Origin: Clostridiales bacterium
GTDB taxonomy: Bacteria > Bacillota > Clostridia > Christensenellales > CAG-138
Reading direction: 5' to 3'
Length of the DNA stretch: 64,000 nt
Assembly (NCBI GenBank): GCA_004557245.1
Contig: SFEL01000007.1
Span: forward strand, 62,001 to 126,000
Part shown: positions 32,625-41,276 of the stretch, piece by piece
Layout: the number at the start of each line of letters is the position of its first letter
How positions within the stretch are numbered: position 1 is the first letter of the stretch
Notes under the pieces: model-generated
What the model was told of the DNA's origin: nothing
Seen by the model: the letters and a program-made list of their open reading frames with translations, nothing else
Databases searched by the model: none
Translations under genes and position numbers: made by a program

Positions 32625-33845
32625 TCAGGGTATTTTAGTGAATTTTACTATGTCACGCTCACGCGAGGTGACGTCCATCCAGACCACATAGTCATCGGAC
32701 ACGCCCAGCAGCAACGCGGATTCATACTCCTGAGTTACCCGGTATATCTTGCCGTCCGCAAAGGAAAATACCAATATGCTGCTGGAATCCGTGTCGGCAT
32801 TGGTGCGGGAATAGGCTATAAAATGGCTGCCCAGCCCGAACTCGACCACGCAGCGGTCCACCTCAGTGGGTGTACCGGAGAGGCCGTCCGCCGTATAAAG
32901 GGCCGTGTCCCGGCTGTGAAGCTCGGTTAGCCAGGCAATGTATCTGCCGTTGTACTCCGGGTCATGCACGAAGGTGCCGGGCTTGATGGACTTTATTGAG
33001 GATTCATTGAGGTTTATGTAGCGTATCACGCTGGTGTCTGAGTTGCCGTCGGAGGTAGCGGAATCCGCCCATATCAGCGTGTCGTTTGACATAAAGGGCT
33101 TGCTCTGGCCGTATACCGAGCTTGAGAACATGGCCACTACGGTGGATTCCATGGTAGTCAGGTCGTATACGAACAGCTTGTCCTTATTGGTGCCGGTGCG
33201 GTCGGTGAAGGCAACATAATTGCCTGACAGGAAGGGCTCAGGCTGGCCGGAGTATATGTCCTTGACCTTTACTGCCCTGAGCGGGGAGGAGGTAAGGTCT
33301 ACCGCCATTATGGCGCCGCCGCCGGTCAGGCTTCCGTCCAGATATACCAGCCACTTATCGTTGAATTTGGGGAACAGGAAGTGGTCGTTCTGGGGCGTCA
33401 GGTTTATCTTTTCGCTTATGCGGGTGTTTGGGTGGAAGAAGAACATGTCCCTGAACACCACGTTTTTGCCGGAGGAATCCAGCTTGCCTGCGGAGATTAC
33501 CATCTTGTCGCTGTAGAAGTATGGGTCGGTGAACCACTTATAGCCCGATGAACCGTCGAAAACCAGCTCCTGGGAGTTGCCGGTAAAGTCGTACAGGCTC
33601 ATGGGGTTGGGTGTAGGTGTGGGTACCGGCGTAGGGGCAGGGGTAGGTTCGGGGGCAAATGGGGGCCTGTAGTCCCAGCCCAGGAAGTCTGCCGCCTTGG
33701 GTATGGCTATATAGAATATGGCGTAAAGCAGCGCCAAAAACACTAATATTACTGCTAAAAGCTTGAGTATGGGGCCCCATACCGAGGCGCTGAGGCTGCG
33801 TTTGCGCCTTCTGCGCTTTGCTCTCTTGAAACGGCGTCTTGACAT
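32625..33845 (-). CDS. Membrane-anchored beta-propeller-like protein
   Basis: The 406-residue protein has a very basic N terminus (RRRFKRAKRRRRKR), one membrane segment (about 26-48), a Pro/Thr-rich stalk (about 62-82) and a large outer part. That part has repeated strands with Y/F-V-x-W/F patterns (KWLVYLDG, NYVAFTDRTG, TLIWADSAT, RYIAWLTEL, HFIAYSRTN, DYVVWMDVT) spaced by about 45-50 residues, as in TolB- or YWTD-like propellers. No catalytic motif is seen. It is upstream of radA on the same strand; a functional link is not evident. Confidence 0.75.
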   Translation of the reverse strand: MSRRRFKRAKRRRRKRSLSASVWGPILKLLAVILVFLALLYAIFYIAIPKAADFLGWDYRPPFAPEPTPAPTPVPTPTPNPMSLYDFTGNSQELVFDGSSGYKWFTDPYFYSDKMVISAGKLDSSGKNVVFRDMFFFHPNTRISEKINLTPQNDHFLFPKFNDKWLVYLDGSLTGGGAIMAVDLTSSPLRAVKVKDIYSGQPEPFLSGNYVAFTDRTGTNKDKLFVYDLTTMESTVVAMFSSSVYGQSKPFMSNDTLIWADSATSDGNSDTSVIRYINLNESSIKSIKPGTFVHDPEYNGRYIAWLTELHSRDTALYTADGLSGTPTEVDRCVVEFGLGSHFIAYSRTNADTDSSSILVFSFADGKIYRVTQEYESALLLGVSDDYVVWMDVTSRERDIVKFTKIP

Positions 33846-33993
33846 ATATATTTAAGCTCCCCGAATTGACAACATATTACATATAAATTATAGCATGACG
33901 GGCGCCGCTATATCAATCGCGGCATTTGTTAATTATATGCGCCCAACAGCATAAAAAAGCCTCAATTTTGTTATTTAAATTTGTTCTGACTAT

Positions 33994-34002
33994 TGGTATA
34001 AT
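33994..34002 (+). promoter_or_regulatory. Extended -10 promoter of the DUF554 gene
   Basis: TGGTATAAT (33994-34002) lies about 47 bases upstream of ATG 34049; no convincing -35 is seen. Confidence 0.45.
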
Positions 34003-34048
34003 CAATCGATATGATAAAAATAATTTTGTTTACATAAAGGAGAAGAAT

Positions 34049-34729
34049 ATGCTGGGAACCATAGTCAATGCCGGGGCTATAGTATTGGGCTGCGCTGTGG
34101 GACTGCTGCTCAAGCGAGGCATACCCGAAAGGGTGACGGACGCAGTGATGAAGGGCATAGGACTCTGCGTCATTTATATAGGCATGTCCGGCGCCCTGAA
34201 AGGGGAGAAGACCATCGCCATGATAATCGCCATGGCGGCGGGAGGCGCCATAGGAACAGCTCTTGACCTCAACGGGGGTATGGAGCGCTTAGGCAAGCTC
34301 CTCGAGGAAAAGTTTACCAAAAGTGGAAGCGGAGGAGGCATTTCAGTAGGTTTCGTGACCGCCAGCCTTATATACTGTGTCGGTGCAATGTCGGTGGTGG
34401 GCAGCCTGCAAAGCGGCCTTACCGGCAGTCACGATATGCTCTTTACAAAGTCGCTTCTGGACGGCATTTCCGCCATAGTGCTTACCGCCAGCCTTGGGAT
34501 AGGAGTCGGCCTGTCGGCTGCCAGCGTGTTCGTATATCAGGGAGTCATAACGCTGCTTGCCGGGCTGCTTGCGCCCGTGCTGACAGACGCCGTGGTGGCG
34601 GAGATGACGTGTGTGGGGAGCATGCTGATATTTGCCCTGGGCTTAAACATGATAGGTGTGACGAAGATAAAGGTCATGGACTTTGTCCCTGCCATATTCC
34701 TCGTTATACCCCTGTGCTATGTGCTGTGA
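34049..34729 (+). CDS. DUF554 (YdfK-like) membrane protein
   Basis: The 226-residue protein starts at ATG 34049, behind AAAGGAGA; MLGTIVNAGAIVLGCAVG is the typical beginning of DUF554 proteins. About six or seven hydrophobic segments follow, with conserved-looking GLCVIYIGMSGAL and TASLIYCVGAMSVVGSLQSGL. The family is widespread in Firmicutes and thought to be a transporter, but no substrate is known to me. It has its own promoter and is not obviously linked to its neighbours. Confidence 0.88.
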   Translation: MLGTIVNAGAIVLGCAVGLLLKRGIPERVTDAVMKGIGLCVIYIGMSGALKGEKTIAMIIAMAAGGAIGTALDLNGGMERLGKLLEEKFTKSGSGGGISVGFVTASLIYCVGAMSVVGSLQSGLTGSHDMLFTKSLLDGISAIVLTASLGIGVGLSAASVFVYQGVITLLAGLLAPVLTDAVVAEMTCVGSMLIFALGLNMIGVTKIKVMDFVPAIFLVIPLCYVL

Positions 34730-34798
34730 TATTAAGACAGGTTATTGCGAAGAGTATAGTGGAGCCTATTAATTATTGGGTGTTTTTTGCCGTTCGGG

Positions 34799-34828
34799 TT
34801 GTAATGGCATCGCGCCCCGTGATAAAAT
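34799..34828 (+). promoter_or_regulatory. Promoter of the IscU-like/GGGtGRT operon
   Basis: TTGTAA (34799-34804), an 18-base spacer and TAAAAT (34823-34828) lie about 68 bases upstream of the first gene. Confidence 0.45.
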
Positions 34829-34895
34829 CATAATCAGGAAAGAATGTCCCGGTGCATCAACTCATCGGGCAGCTAATATTCAAGGAGGATATTTC

Positions 34896-35588
34896 ATGCA
34901 GTATTCACGCGAAGTGGAAGAGATGTATTGCGTTGCAAAGGGCGCAAAGCATGATCCTGCCCCCATACCCGAAGAGGGCAAATGGGTCAAGGCTAAGGAG
35001 ATTAAAGACATAAGCGGCTTCACCCACGGTGTGGGCTGGTGCGCACCTCAGCAGGGAGCCTGCAAGCTTTCCCTCAACATAAAGGGCGGCGTCATTCAGG
35101 AAGCATTGGTGGAGACCATCGGCTGCTCCGGCATGACCCACAGCGCCGCTATGGCAGCTGAGATACTCCCCGGCAAGACCATTCTGGAGGCGCTGAACAC
35201 CGACCTGGTATGTGATGCAATAAACACCGCTATGAGGGAACTGTTCCTTCAGATAGTATATGGCCGCAGCCAGAGCGCCTTCTCCGATGACGGCCTGGCA
35301 ATTGGCGCCGGTCTTGAGGATCTGGGCAAGGGCCTCCGCAGCCAGGTAGGCACCATGTACGGCACCCTGAAGAAGGGTCCCCGCTATCTGGAGATGGCGG
35401 AAGGTTACGTACTTGGCATAGCTCTGGACGAGGATGACCAGATCATCGGCTATAAGTTTGTACACCTTGGCAAGATGATGGAAGCCATCAAGAAGGGCAT
35501 GGACCCCAAGGAAGCATACGAGAAGAACATCGGCACCTACGGCCGCTTTGCTGAGGCCGCTAAGGTGATCGACCCCCGCAAGGAATAA
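34896..35588 (+). CDS. IscU/NifU-N-like iron-sulfur scaffold protein
   Basis: ATG 34896 follows AAGGAGG, giving 230 residues. GACKLSL and ETIGCSGMTHSAAMAAEIL followed by GKTILEA match the first two Cys segments and the helix of IscU/NifU-N scaffolds, and CDAINTAMREL supplies a further Cys. WCAPQQGAC carries an extra Cys. The C-terminal 100 residues (from LKKGPRYLEMAEGYVLG) are an addition not found in classic IscU. The next gene, 13 bases downstream, encodes the GGGtGRT protein, a partnership I know from many anaerobes; the function of the pair is not established. Confidence 0.85.
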   Translation: MQYSREVEEMYCVAKGAKHDPAPIPEEGKWVKAKEIKDISGFTHGVGWCAPQQGACKLSLNIKGGVIQEALVETIGCSGMTHSAAMAAEILPGKTILEALNTDLVCDAINTAMRELFLQIVYGRSQSAFSDDGLAIGAGLEDLGKGLRSQVGTMYGTLKKGPRYLEMAEGYVLGIALDEDDQIIGYKFVHLGKMMEAIKKGMDPKEAYEKNIGTYGRFAEAAKVIDPRKE

Positions 35589-35601
35589 GGAGGGCGCGAT
35601 A

Positions 35602-36603
35602 ATGGCAACTTTTGAAGGTTACGAAAGAAGAATAGATCAGATCAACCCCGTACTGGCGCAGTATGGCCTCAAATCACTTGAAGAGGCGGACGAGCTGCTC
35701 AAGTCCAAGAGCATAGACGTGCGCAGCATAGTGCTGGGAATACAGCCCATCGCTTTTGAGAACGCCGTATGGGCCTACACCCTTGGCGCAGCCATCGCCG
35801 TAAAGAAAAACGTAAAGACTGCCGCCGAAGCTTCCGAGTGCATAGGCGAAGGCCTCCAGACCTTCTGCATTCCCGGTTCCGTAGCAGATCAGCGCAAGGT
35901 CGGTATTGGCCACGGCAATCTTGGAGCCATGCTGCTGAGCGAAGGCACCAAATGCTTCGCCTTCCTGGCAGGCCATGAGAGCTTTGCCGCAGCTGAGGGC
36001 GCCATCGGTATCGCCCGCACCGCCAACAAGGTCCGCAAGGAGCCCCTGCAGGTTATCCTGAACGGCCTGGGGAAGGACGCCGCACAGATCATCTCCCGTA
36101 TCAACGGCTTCACTCACTGCGAGACCGAGTACAATCAGTACACCGGCGAGCTGACTGTCACCAAGACCACCGCCTACAGTAAGGGCGAGCGTGCCAACGT
36201 GCGCTGCTATGGCGCTGACGACGTAAACGAGGGCGTGGCCATAATGCGCCATGAGAGCGTGGATGTTTCCATTACCGGTAACTCCACCAACCCCACCCGC
36301 TTCCAGCACCCGGTGGCAGGCACCTACAAGAAGTGGTGCGTCGAGAACGGCAAGAAGTACTTTTCCGTCGCTTCCGGCGGCGGCACTGGCCGTACCCTGC
36401 ACCCCGACAACATGGCTGCCGGCCCCTCCTCCTACGGCATGACCGACACCATGGGCCGTATGCATTCCGACGCCCAGTTTGCAGGCAGCTCCTCCGTGCC
36501 CGCCCACGTTGAAATGATGGGCCTTATCGGCATGGGCAACAACCCCATGGTGGGCGCCACCGTCGCCGTATCCGTGGCGGTAGCCGAAGCGCTGAAGGCG
36601 TAA
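35602..36603 (+). CDS. GGGtGRT-family protein
   Basis: The 333-residue protein carries GGGTGRTLHPDNMAAGPSS, the signature that names the family, followed by GMTDTMGRMHSDAQFAGSS. It has no membrane segment or signal peptide. I see no P-loop or other standard cofactor motif. It is encoded 13 bases after an IscU-like protein and shares its operon. Both genes have consistently good ribosome-binding sites and codon use near that of the highly expressed genes in the window (many GGC, AAG, ACC), which suggests abundant expression. The biochemical activity of this family is unknown to me; a role in iron-sulfur or redox metabolism is inference from the neighbour. Confidence 0.88.
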   Translation: MATFEGYERRIDQINPVLAQYGLKSLEEADELLKSKSIDVRSIVLGIQPIAFENAVWAYTLGAAIAVKKNVKTAAEASECIGEGLQTFCIPGSVADQRKVGIGHGNLGAMLLSEGTKCFAFLAGHESFAAAEGAIGIARTANKVRKEPLQVILNGLGKDAAQIISRINGFTHCETEYNQYTGELTVTKTTAYSKGERANVRCYGADDVNEGVAIMRHESVDVSITGNSTNPTRFQHPVAGTYKKWCVENGKKYFSVASGGGTGRTLHPDNMAAGPSSYGMTDTMGRMHSDAQFAGSSSVPAHVEMMGLIGMGNNPMVGATVAVSVAVAEALKA

Positions 36604-36658
36604 GGGCTTTTCCCGATGCCACCGGCTTTGCGGTGGCACTATAACGCGATAAACAGGC

Positions 36659-36700
36659 AGACACGTCATTTTCGGTAAAACGATGATGGCGTGTCTTTTT
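36659..36700 (+). terminator. Terminator of the GGGtGRT operon
   Basis: AGACACGTCAT (36659-36669) pairs with ATGGCGTGTCT (36686-36696) with a small mismatch, followed by TTTTG. A separate perfect stem TGCCACCG/CGGTGGCA (36617-36638) precedes it but lacks a T run. Confidence 0.7.
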
Positions 36701-36723
36701 GTATTTCCTACAAGTACCATTTA

Positions 36724-36732
36724 TGGTATAAT
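36724..36732 (+). promoter_or_regulatory. Extended -10 promoter
   Basis: TGGTATAAT at 36724-36732 lies 22 bases before the ATG of the small membrane protein gene. Confidence 0.45.
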
Positions 36733-36754
36733 CTATTGGGCGAAAGGAGGATAA

Positions 36755-37036
36755 ATGGGAATTATTGCTTATGTTTTCGGCGGGATAGGGCTGTTTCTGC
36801 TGTTGGACGGCGCGGTGCTGCATCTGGGCATCGCGGCGGCGTTGCCCTGGTTTACGGCTTTTCTTGCGGGAGCTACGGGGACGCTTATAGCGCTGGTGTG
36901 GTACTTCGACATAAAGGCGCGGGAGCGGGCCAAGAAGAAGCGAGGCAAGGCCTTTACCGCCATGATGGTGGACATATGCGTATGCATACTGGCAGTATGC
37001 GAGCTGATAGTAAATATGCTTTCGCGGCTGGCGTAA
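36755..37036 (+). CDS. Small membrane protein of unknown function
   Basis: The 93-residue protein has hydrophobic segments at about 2-20, 24-50 and 68-90, with a basic stretch (KARERAKKKRGK) between the last two. AAAGGAGG precedes the ATG. I do not recognise a family. The WYL-type regulator gene starts 10 bases downstream, so the two probably form an operon and may act on the same process. Confidence 0.65.
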   Translation: MGIIAYVFGGIGLFLLLDGAVLHLGIAAALPWFTAFLAGATGTLIALVWYFDIKARERAKKKRGKAFTAMMVDICVCILAVCELIVNMLSRLA

Positions 37037-37046
37037 GGGGTACGGT

Positions 37047-37757
37047 ATGGCGAATACAAAGCTCAAACCACTTTATTTGTTGGATATTTTCCGGGAAATG
37101 ACGGACGAGCGGCACAGGATGACTGTGCCTGAGCTGCTGGAGGAGCTGCAAAGGCGGGGAATTACGGCCGAACGCAAGGGCATTTACCGGGACATAGACG
37201 CGCTCATACAGTATGGCGCCGACATAAAACACACCGGTACGGGGTACTATCTCGCCAGAGGAGATCTTTCAAGGGATGAGCTTAAATGCCTCATCTGGGC
37301 TTTGCGCTCGGCAAATTTCTTATCAGATAAGCGGACGGCGGCATTGCTGGAAAAGCTTAAAGGCATAGTCGGAATGCAGCTGGCTGCGCTGACTCTGCCG
37401 GAAGATGGCGCAATGAAATGCCCGGACGATCAAATGATAGAGAATATTGACCGGCTTAGCGTAGCCATAGAACAGCGGCGGCAGGTTACGTATTCGGATA
37501 AAGACCACATGGACATGCTGGCGCGGCGGCTGCGGATAAGCCCGTATGCGCTGTTATGGCTAAAGAGGGGCTGCTGCGTGCTGTGCAACCAGGAGGGGCA
37601 GAGCGGCCTAAGCTGCCTCGAGCTGGCGAACATGAGCTCCATAAGGACGGACATGACCCCGTGGCGCAATTATAGCGAGATAAGCAGATACAGGGAGTTG
37701 GATCTCGATGACATAGCCGCGCGGCTGGAGGCGGGCGAAGACATATGCAAGCCGTAG
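37047..37757 (+). CDS. HTH (DeoR/WYL-like) transcriptional regulator
   Basis: The 236-residue protein begins with a winged helix-turn-helix: LDIFREMTDERHRMTVPELLEEL and GITAERKGIYRDIDAL, the YafY/WYL-regulator start. The rest is a WYL-like ligand-binding region with LRISPYALLW in place of the usual RxxxPYxLxxxxxxWYL; the WYL triad itself is absent. It may respond to a nucleotide or other ligand, as some WYL proteins do. The gene follows a small membrane protein gene by 10 bases. No target site can be named. Confidence 0.8.
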   Translation: MANTKLKPLYLLDIFREMTDERHRMTVPELLEELQRRGITAERKGIYRDIDALIQYGADIKHTGTGYYLARGDLSRDELKCLIWALRSANFLSDKRTAALLEKLKGIVGMQLAALTLPEDGAMKCPDDQMIENIDRLSVAIEQRRQVTYSDKDHMDMLARRLRISPYALLWLKRGCCVLCNQEGQSGLSCLELANMSSIRTDMTPWRNYSEISRYRELDLDDIAARLEAGEDICKP

Positions 37758-37818
37758 CGGACATAACATAATAAATTGAGGATCCAAGTACCAGAATAGA
37801 CCACGGGAGGCCATAGAT

Positions 37819-38475
37819 ATGAGCAATAGAAGCAAGAAGATCAAAAGGGCGAAGCTGATAAACGGCACAGTGCTTATGGCGCTGTTCCTGCTGCTGATAG
37901 CGGCGCTTAAGACAATAGACGTGCAGCCAATAGGCCCGCAGGGGTCGGAGGTGGGCTTCGCTTCGCTGAACGGCGCGTTCCACCGGCTGACTGGCGTGAA
38001 TATGACATGGTACGACGTAACCGGGGCACTTGGAATGGTATCCATAGCTGTGGCATGCGGCTTCAGCCTGTTTGGCCTTTGGCAGCTCATAAAACGCAGG
38101 AGCCTGAGCAGGGTGGATCGGGACATATATGCCCTGGCAGGGCTGTATATAGCCATGGGAATAGTGTATGTGCTGTTTGAAAAGGCAGTTGTAAATTATC
38201 GGCCAATAGACATGGGCGCAGGTCTTGAGCCTTCATTTCCATCCTCCCATACCATGCTTACCTGCTGTATAATGTCCTCCGCCATATGGCAGTTCAGGAG
38301 ACGCATAAAACCGGGCGTTCTGCGCGGCATAGCGGTGCTGCTCTGCGCGGTGCTGATGGTTGTGACAGTAGCAGGCCGTGTGGTATCCGGCATACACTGG
38401 ATAACCGACATAGTAGGCGGCATTTTGATCTCTGCGTCGCTCATGGCATTTTACAGGGCGGCGGCTATAAGGTAA
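37819..38475 (+). CDS. PAP2-family membrane phosphatase
   Basis: The 218-residue membrane protein has about six hydrophobic segments and the PAP2 signature in order: KAVVNYRP (about 119-126), PSSHT (about 137-141) and SGIHWITDIVGG (about 189-200), which supply the catalytic Arg, His and His-Asp. Such enzymes dephosphorylate undecaprenyl pyrophosphate or lipid phosphates on the outer membrane face. ACGGGAGG lies upstream of the ATG. It is followed by a bidirectional terminator shared with the convergent pot operon. Confidence 0.9.
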   Translation: MSNRSKKIKRAKLINGTVLMALFLLLIAALKTIDVQPIGPQGSEVGFASLNGAFHRLTGVNMTWYDVTGALGMVSIAVACGFSLFGLWQLIKRRSLSRVDRDIYALAGLYIAMGIVYVLFEKAVVNYRPIDMGAGLEPSFPSSHTMLTCCIMSSAIWQFRRRIKPGVLRGIAVLLCAVLMVVTVAGRVVSGIHWITDIVGGILISASLMAFYRAAAIR

Positions 38476-38490
38476 AACCGCGGGTATTAT

Positions 38491-38526
38491 AAAAGCCCCT
38501 TCCGAATTGGTACGGAGGGGGCTTTG
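38491..38526. terminator. Bidirectional terminator
   Basis: AAAGCCCCTTCCG and CGGAGGGGGCTTT pair around AATTGGTA with a small bulge, between the convergent PAP2 and potD genes. T-rich runs lie on both sides. Confidence 0.75.
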
Positions 38527-38536
38527 TTGCTGCCAT

Positions 38537-39583
38537 TTACTTGGAAATTATCCTCATCCATGCGTCGTTGTAGACGTTTATAAAGTCGCCCAGGTCGTGG
38601 AATATCTCGCATTTTTCGAGATAGGCAGGATCCGGATTGTATGTGGGATTATCTATGTAGCCGGCGCCCATCAGCTCAAGAGCGGCGCTGTTGGGGGTAG
38701 AGTAGCCGATGTATTCGGCGTTCTGTGCGGCTACATCGGGCTCGCAGAGGAAGTCGATGAACTTTTCGGCTTCCGCGGCGTGCTTGCTGGTCTTTGGAAT
38801 TATGATGTTGTCGAACCAGAGGTTGGTGCCGCTATCGGGGCAGGAGTACGCCAGATCGGGGTTGCCATCCTCGGGGTCCATGCACCACATGGCGTCTCCG
38901 CTGTAAACTACCGCCAGCGCTGCGCCGCCGCCTATCATGCGGTCCTTGATGTCATCGCCAAGGTAGGCCTGAACCAGCGGCTTCTGGGCGATAAGGGCTT
39001 CCTCGGCGGCCGCTATGTCAGCTTCGTTGCGGGTGTTTATGGAGCAGCCCAGCTTCATGAGGGTGATGCCTATGGTGTCGCGTATGCTGTTGTACATCAG
39101 TATCTGGCCGGAGTATTTCTCGTTCCAGAGTATATCCCAGCTGTTAACGGGATCGTCAACCATGGTGGTGTTGTAGAGTATGCCTACGGTGCCCCACATG
39201 TATGGAATGCTGTACTTGTTGTCGGGATCGAAGTCGAGATCCATGAAGCGGGGATCGATGTTCTTTAGGTTGGGTATGTTGTCCTTGTTTATCTCGTGGA
39301 GCAGGTCCATGCCGATAAGCTTTTCGATTATATAGTCTGAGGGGAAGCAAAGGTCGTAAATGCAGTCTTCCTGCTGGAGCTTTACAAGCATCTCCTCATT
39401 GTTGGCGAGGGTAGTATAGTTGATCTTTATGCCGGTCTCATCTTCAAAGCGGGTGATGAGTTCTTCGTCGATGTAATCGCCCCAGTTGAGGACGTTCAGC
39501 GTTACGGTATCCGTGCTCTTTGCGCAGCCGGCGAAGAGGCTTATAGCCATGACGATCATCAGCAGAAAGGCTATCTTTTTCAT
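38537..39583 (-). CDS. potD: Spermidine/putrescine-binding lipoprotein PotD
   Basis: The 348-residue protein has a lipoprotein signal (lipobox FAGC, Cys20), followed by LNVLNWGDYIDEELITRFEDETGI, the standard beginning of mature PotD proteins, and YSGDAMWCMDPEDG in the ligand region. It captures polyamines outside the cell and delivers them to PotBC. An AAGGAGATAA ribosome-binding site precedes it. It is last in the operon regulator-potA-potB-potC-potD, 43 bases after potC. Confidence 0.93.
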   Translation of the reverse strand: MKKIAFLLMIVMAISLFAGCAKSTDTVTLNVLNWGDYIDEELITRFEDETGIKINYTTLANNEEMLVKLQQEDCIYDLCFPSDYIIEKLIGMDLLHEINKDNIPNLKNIDPRFMDLDFDPDNKYSIPYMWGTVGILYNTTMVDDPVNSWDILWNEKYSGQILMYNSIRDTIGITLMKLGCSINTRNEADIAAAEEALIAQKPLVQAYLGDDIKDRMIGGGAALAVVYSGDAMWCMDPEDGNPDLAYSCPDSGTNLWFDNIIIPKTSKHAAEAEKFIDFLCEPDVAAQNAEYIGYSTPNSAALELMGAGYIDNPTYNPDPAYLEKCEIFHDLGDFINVYNDAWMRIISK

Positions 39584-39626
39584 TTACTGTATTATCTCCT
39601 TTATTTAAAATCTGTTGTGGGTATTA

Positions 39627-40442
39627 TTACCGCGTGATACTGAGCTTTTTGCGCTGGGTCTCCGCGGCCCGCTCCTCGTTTATGCTCTTGAGGTTTATGA
39701 ATACCAGAAGGGCTACGACGACTACGAACATTATGGTACAGAGGGCGTTTATCTTGGGGCTTATGCCGCGACGGGCAATGCCGTAGATGTAGATGGAAAG
39801 ATTCTGTATGCCGTCTGTTGCGAACCAGCTCACCACGAAGTCATCAAGACTCAGGGTGAAGGCCAGAACGAAGCCTGATACTATGCCGGGCATTATGTCG
39901 GGTATAACTACCTTGCGTATGGCCATCATGGGGGTACAGCCAAGGTCCATGGCCGCCTCGTAGAGCAGATTGGAGCTTTGGCGCAGCTTGGGCATCACGG
40001 AGAATATCACATAAGGGATATTGAAGGTGATGTGGGCTATGAGCATTCTTGTGTAGCCGCCCTTTATGCCCATTGCCGCAAAGAGCATCATGAAGCTGAT
40101 ACCTGTGACCAGGTCCGGGTTGACCATTGGAAGGCGTGATATATTCTCCACCACAGCCCTCGGCCGCTTCTTCATGGAATGTATGCCTATTGCGGCGAAG
40201 GTGCCTATGAAGGTGGCCACAAGTGCGGATATCACGGCTACAGAGAGGGTCACCATGAGGGCGTTCATAATGGTGGAGTCGTGCATCAGCGCCTCGTACC
40301 ATTTGAAGGAGAAGCCGGTCCAGCGCGCCATGGACTTGCTGCCGTTGAAGGAAAACACCATCAGCACAAGGATGGGAGCGTACAGGAATATCAGCATTAG
40401 CCCAAGGTAAGTGCCGCGAAAAAAGTTTCTGAGCTTTTTCAC
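39627..40442 (-). CDS. potC: Spermidine/putrescine ABC permease PotC
   Basis: The 271-residue protein has six membrane segments. YLGLMLIFLYAPILVLMVFSFN is the usual PotC start, and the EAA loop is YEAAMDLGCTPMMAIRKVV. With PotB it forms the channel for polyamine import driven by PotA. Its ATG overlaps the potB stop in ATGA, so the two permeases are translationally coupled. Length is normal. Confidence 0.93.
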   Translation of the reverse strand: MKKLRNFFRGTYLGLMLIFLYAPILVLMVFSFNGSKSMARWTGFSFKWYEALMHDSTIMNALMVTLSVAVISALVATFIGTFAAIGIHSMKKRPRAVVENISRLPMVNPDLVTGISFMMLFAAMGIKGGYTRMLIAHITFNIPYVIFSVMPKLRQSSNLLYEAAMDLGCTPMMAIRKVVIPDIMPGIVSGFVLAFTLSLDDFVVSWFATDGIQNLSIYIYGIARRGISPKINALCTIMFVVVVALLVFINLKSINEERAAETQRKKLSITR

Positions 40443-41272
40443 CAGAGCATACCTCCTTCATCGCCGGAATCACGCTCCGCACGGCGCATGACCGCCATGG
40501 AGAGCAGTACCAGAATAAGCAGAATAAAGCTGAGCGCGCTGCCTACGGGCCATGCGGACTGGCCCAGAGTTATGAACTGGTTCTCTATGAGATCGCCGTA
40601 GAGCAGGAATTTGCCGCCGCCCAGCAGGCGGGAAATGGCGAATGTGGTTATTGCGGGAATGAACACCATGGTTATTCCGGATATTATGCCGGGTACCGAT
40701 TGAGGCAGAACCACCTTGATAAAGCAGGTGATGGGGTTTGCGCCAAGGTCGGCCGCGGCTTCCACCAGCGAGCGGTCCAGCTTTACCAGCACGGAGTATA
40801 TGGGCAGCACCATGAAGGGAAGGAAGTTATACACAGTGCCAAGCATCACGGCGCCCTCGGTGTAGAGTATCTGCTGGGAGGGCAGACCCAGAAGCTCCAG
40901 CAATGTGTTTAAAACGCCGTTGCTGTCAAGGAGTACCTGCCAGGCATATGTCCTGAGCAGGAAGTTCATCCACATGGGCACTATGAAAAGCACGTAGAGT
41001 ATCGCAGCCTTGCGCTTGTTCATTGTGGAAAGTATGTAGGCTATGGGGTAGCCCAGTATGAGACATATGGCCGTGGCCTTGAGGGCTATCCATATGGAGC
41101 GGCCAAGCACCTCCATGTATATCTCATTTGAAAGAACAGAGGTGATGTTGCCGAGTGTCAGGCCTTCGTCAGACCTGAAGGCGAAGAGCACGATGAGAAG
41201 CATCGGCACGAGTATGAATATAAGCATCCATACTATGTACGGATAGGAAAATACCTGACGCTTGAGCTTCAT
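40439..41272 (-). CDS. potB: Spermidine/putrescine ABC permease PotB
   Basis: ATG 41272 is chosen because AGGAGG lies eight bases upstream, inside the end of potA; the 277-residue protein then starts MKLKRQVFSYPYIVWM. Six membrane segments and the EAA loop VEAAADLGANPITCFIKVVL are present. It pairs with PotC. The gap to potA is 4 bases. Confidence 0.93.
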   Translation of the reverse strand: MKLKRQVFSYPYIVWMLIFILVPMLLIVLFAFRSDEGLTLGNITSVLSNEIYMEVLGRSIWIALKATAICLILGYPIAYILSTMNKRKAAILYVLFIVPMWMNFLLRTYAWQVLLDSNGVLNTLLELLGLPSQQILYTEGAVMLGTVYNFLPFMVLPIYSVLVKLDRSLVEAAADLGANPITCFIKVVLPQSVPGIISGITMVFIPAITTFAISRLLGGGKFLLYGDLIENQFITLGQSAWPVGSALSFILLILVLLSMAVMRRAERDSGDEGGMLW

Positions 41273-41276
41273 GGCG

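Noticed and set aside
35674..36720. A 348-codon open frame on the minus strand
   Set aside because: It is a shadow of the GGGtGRT gene, whose signature is on the plus strand.
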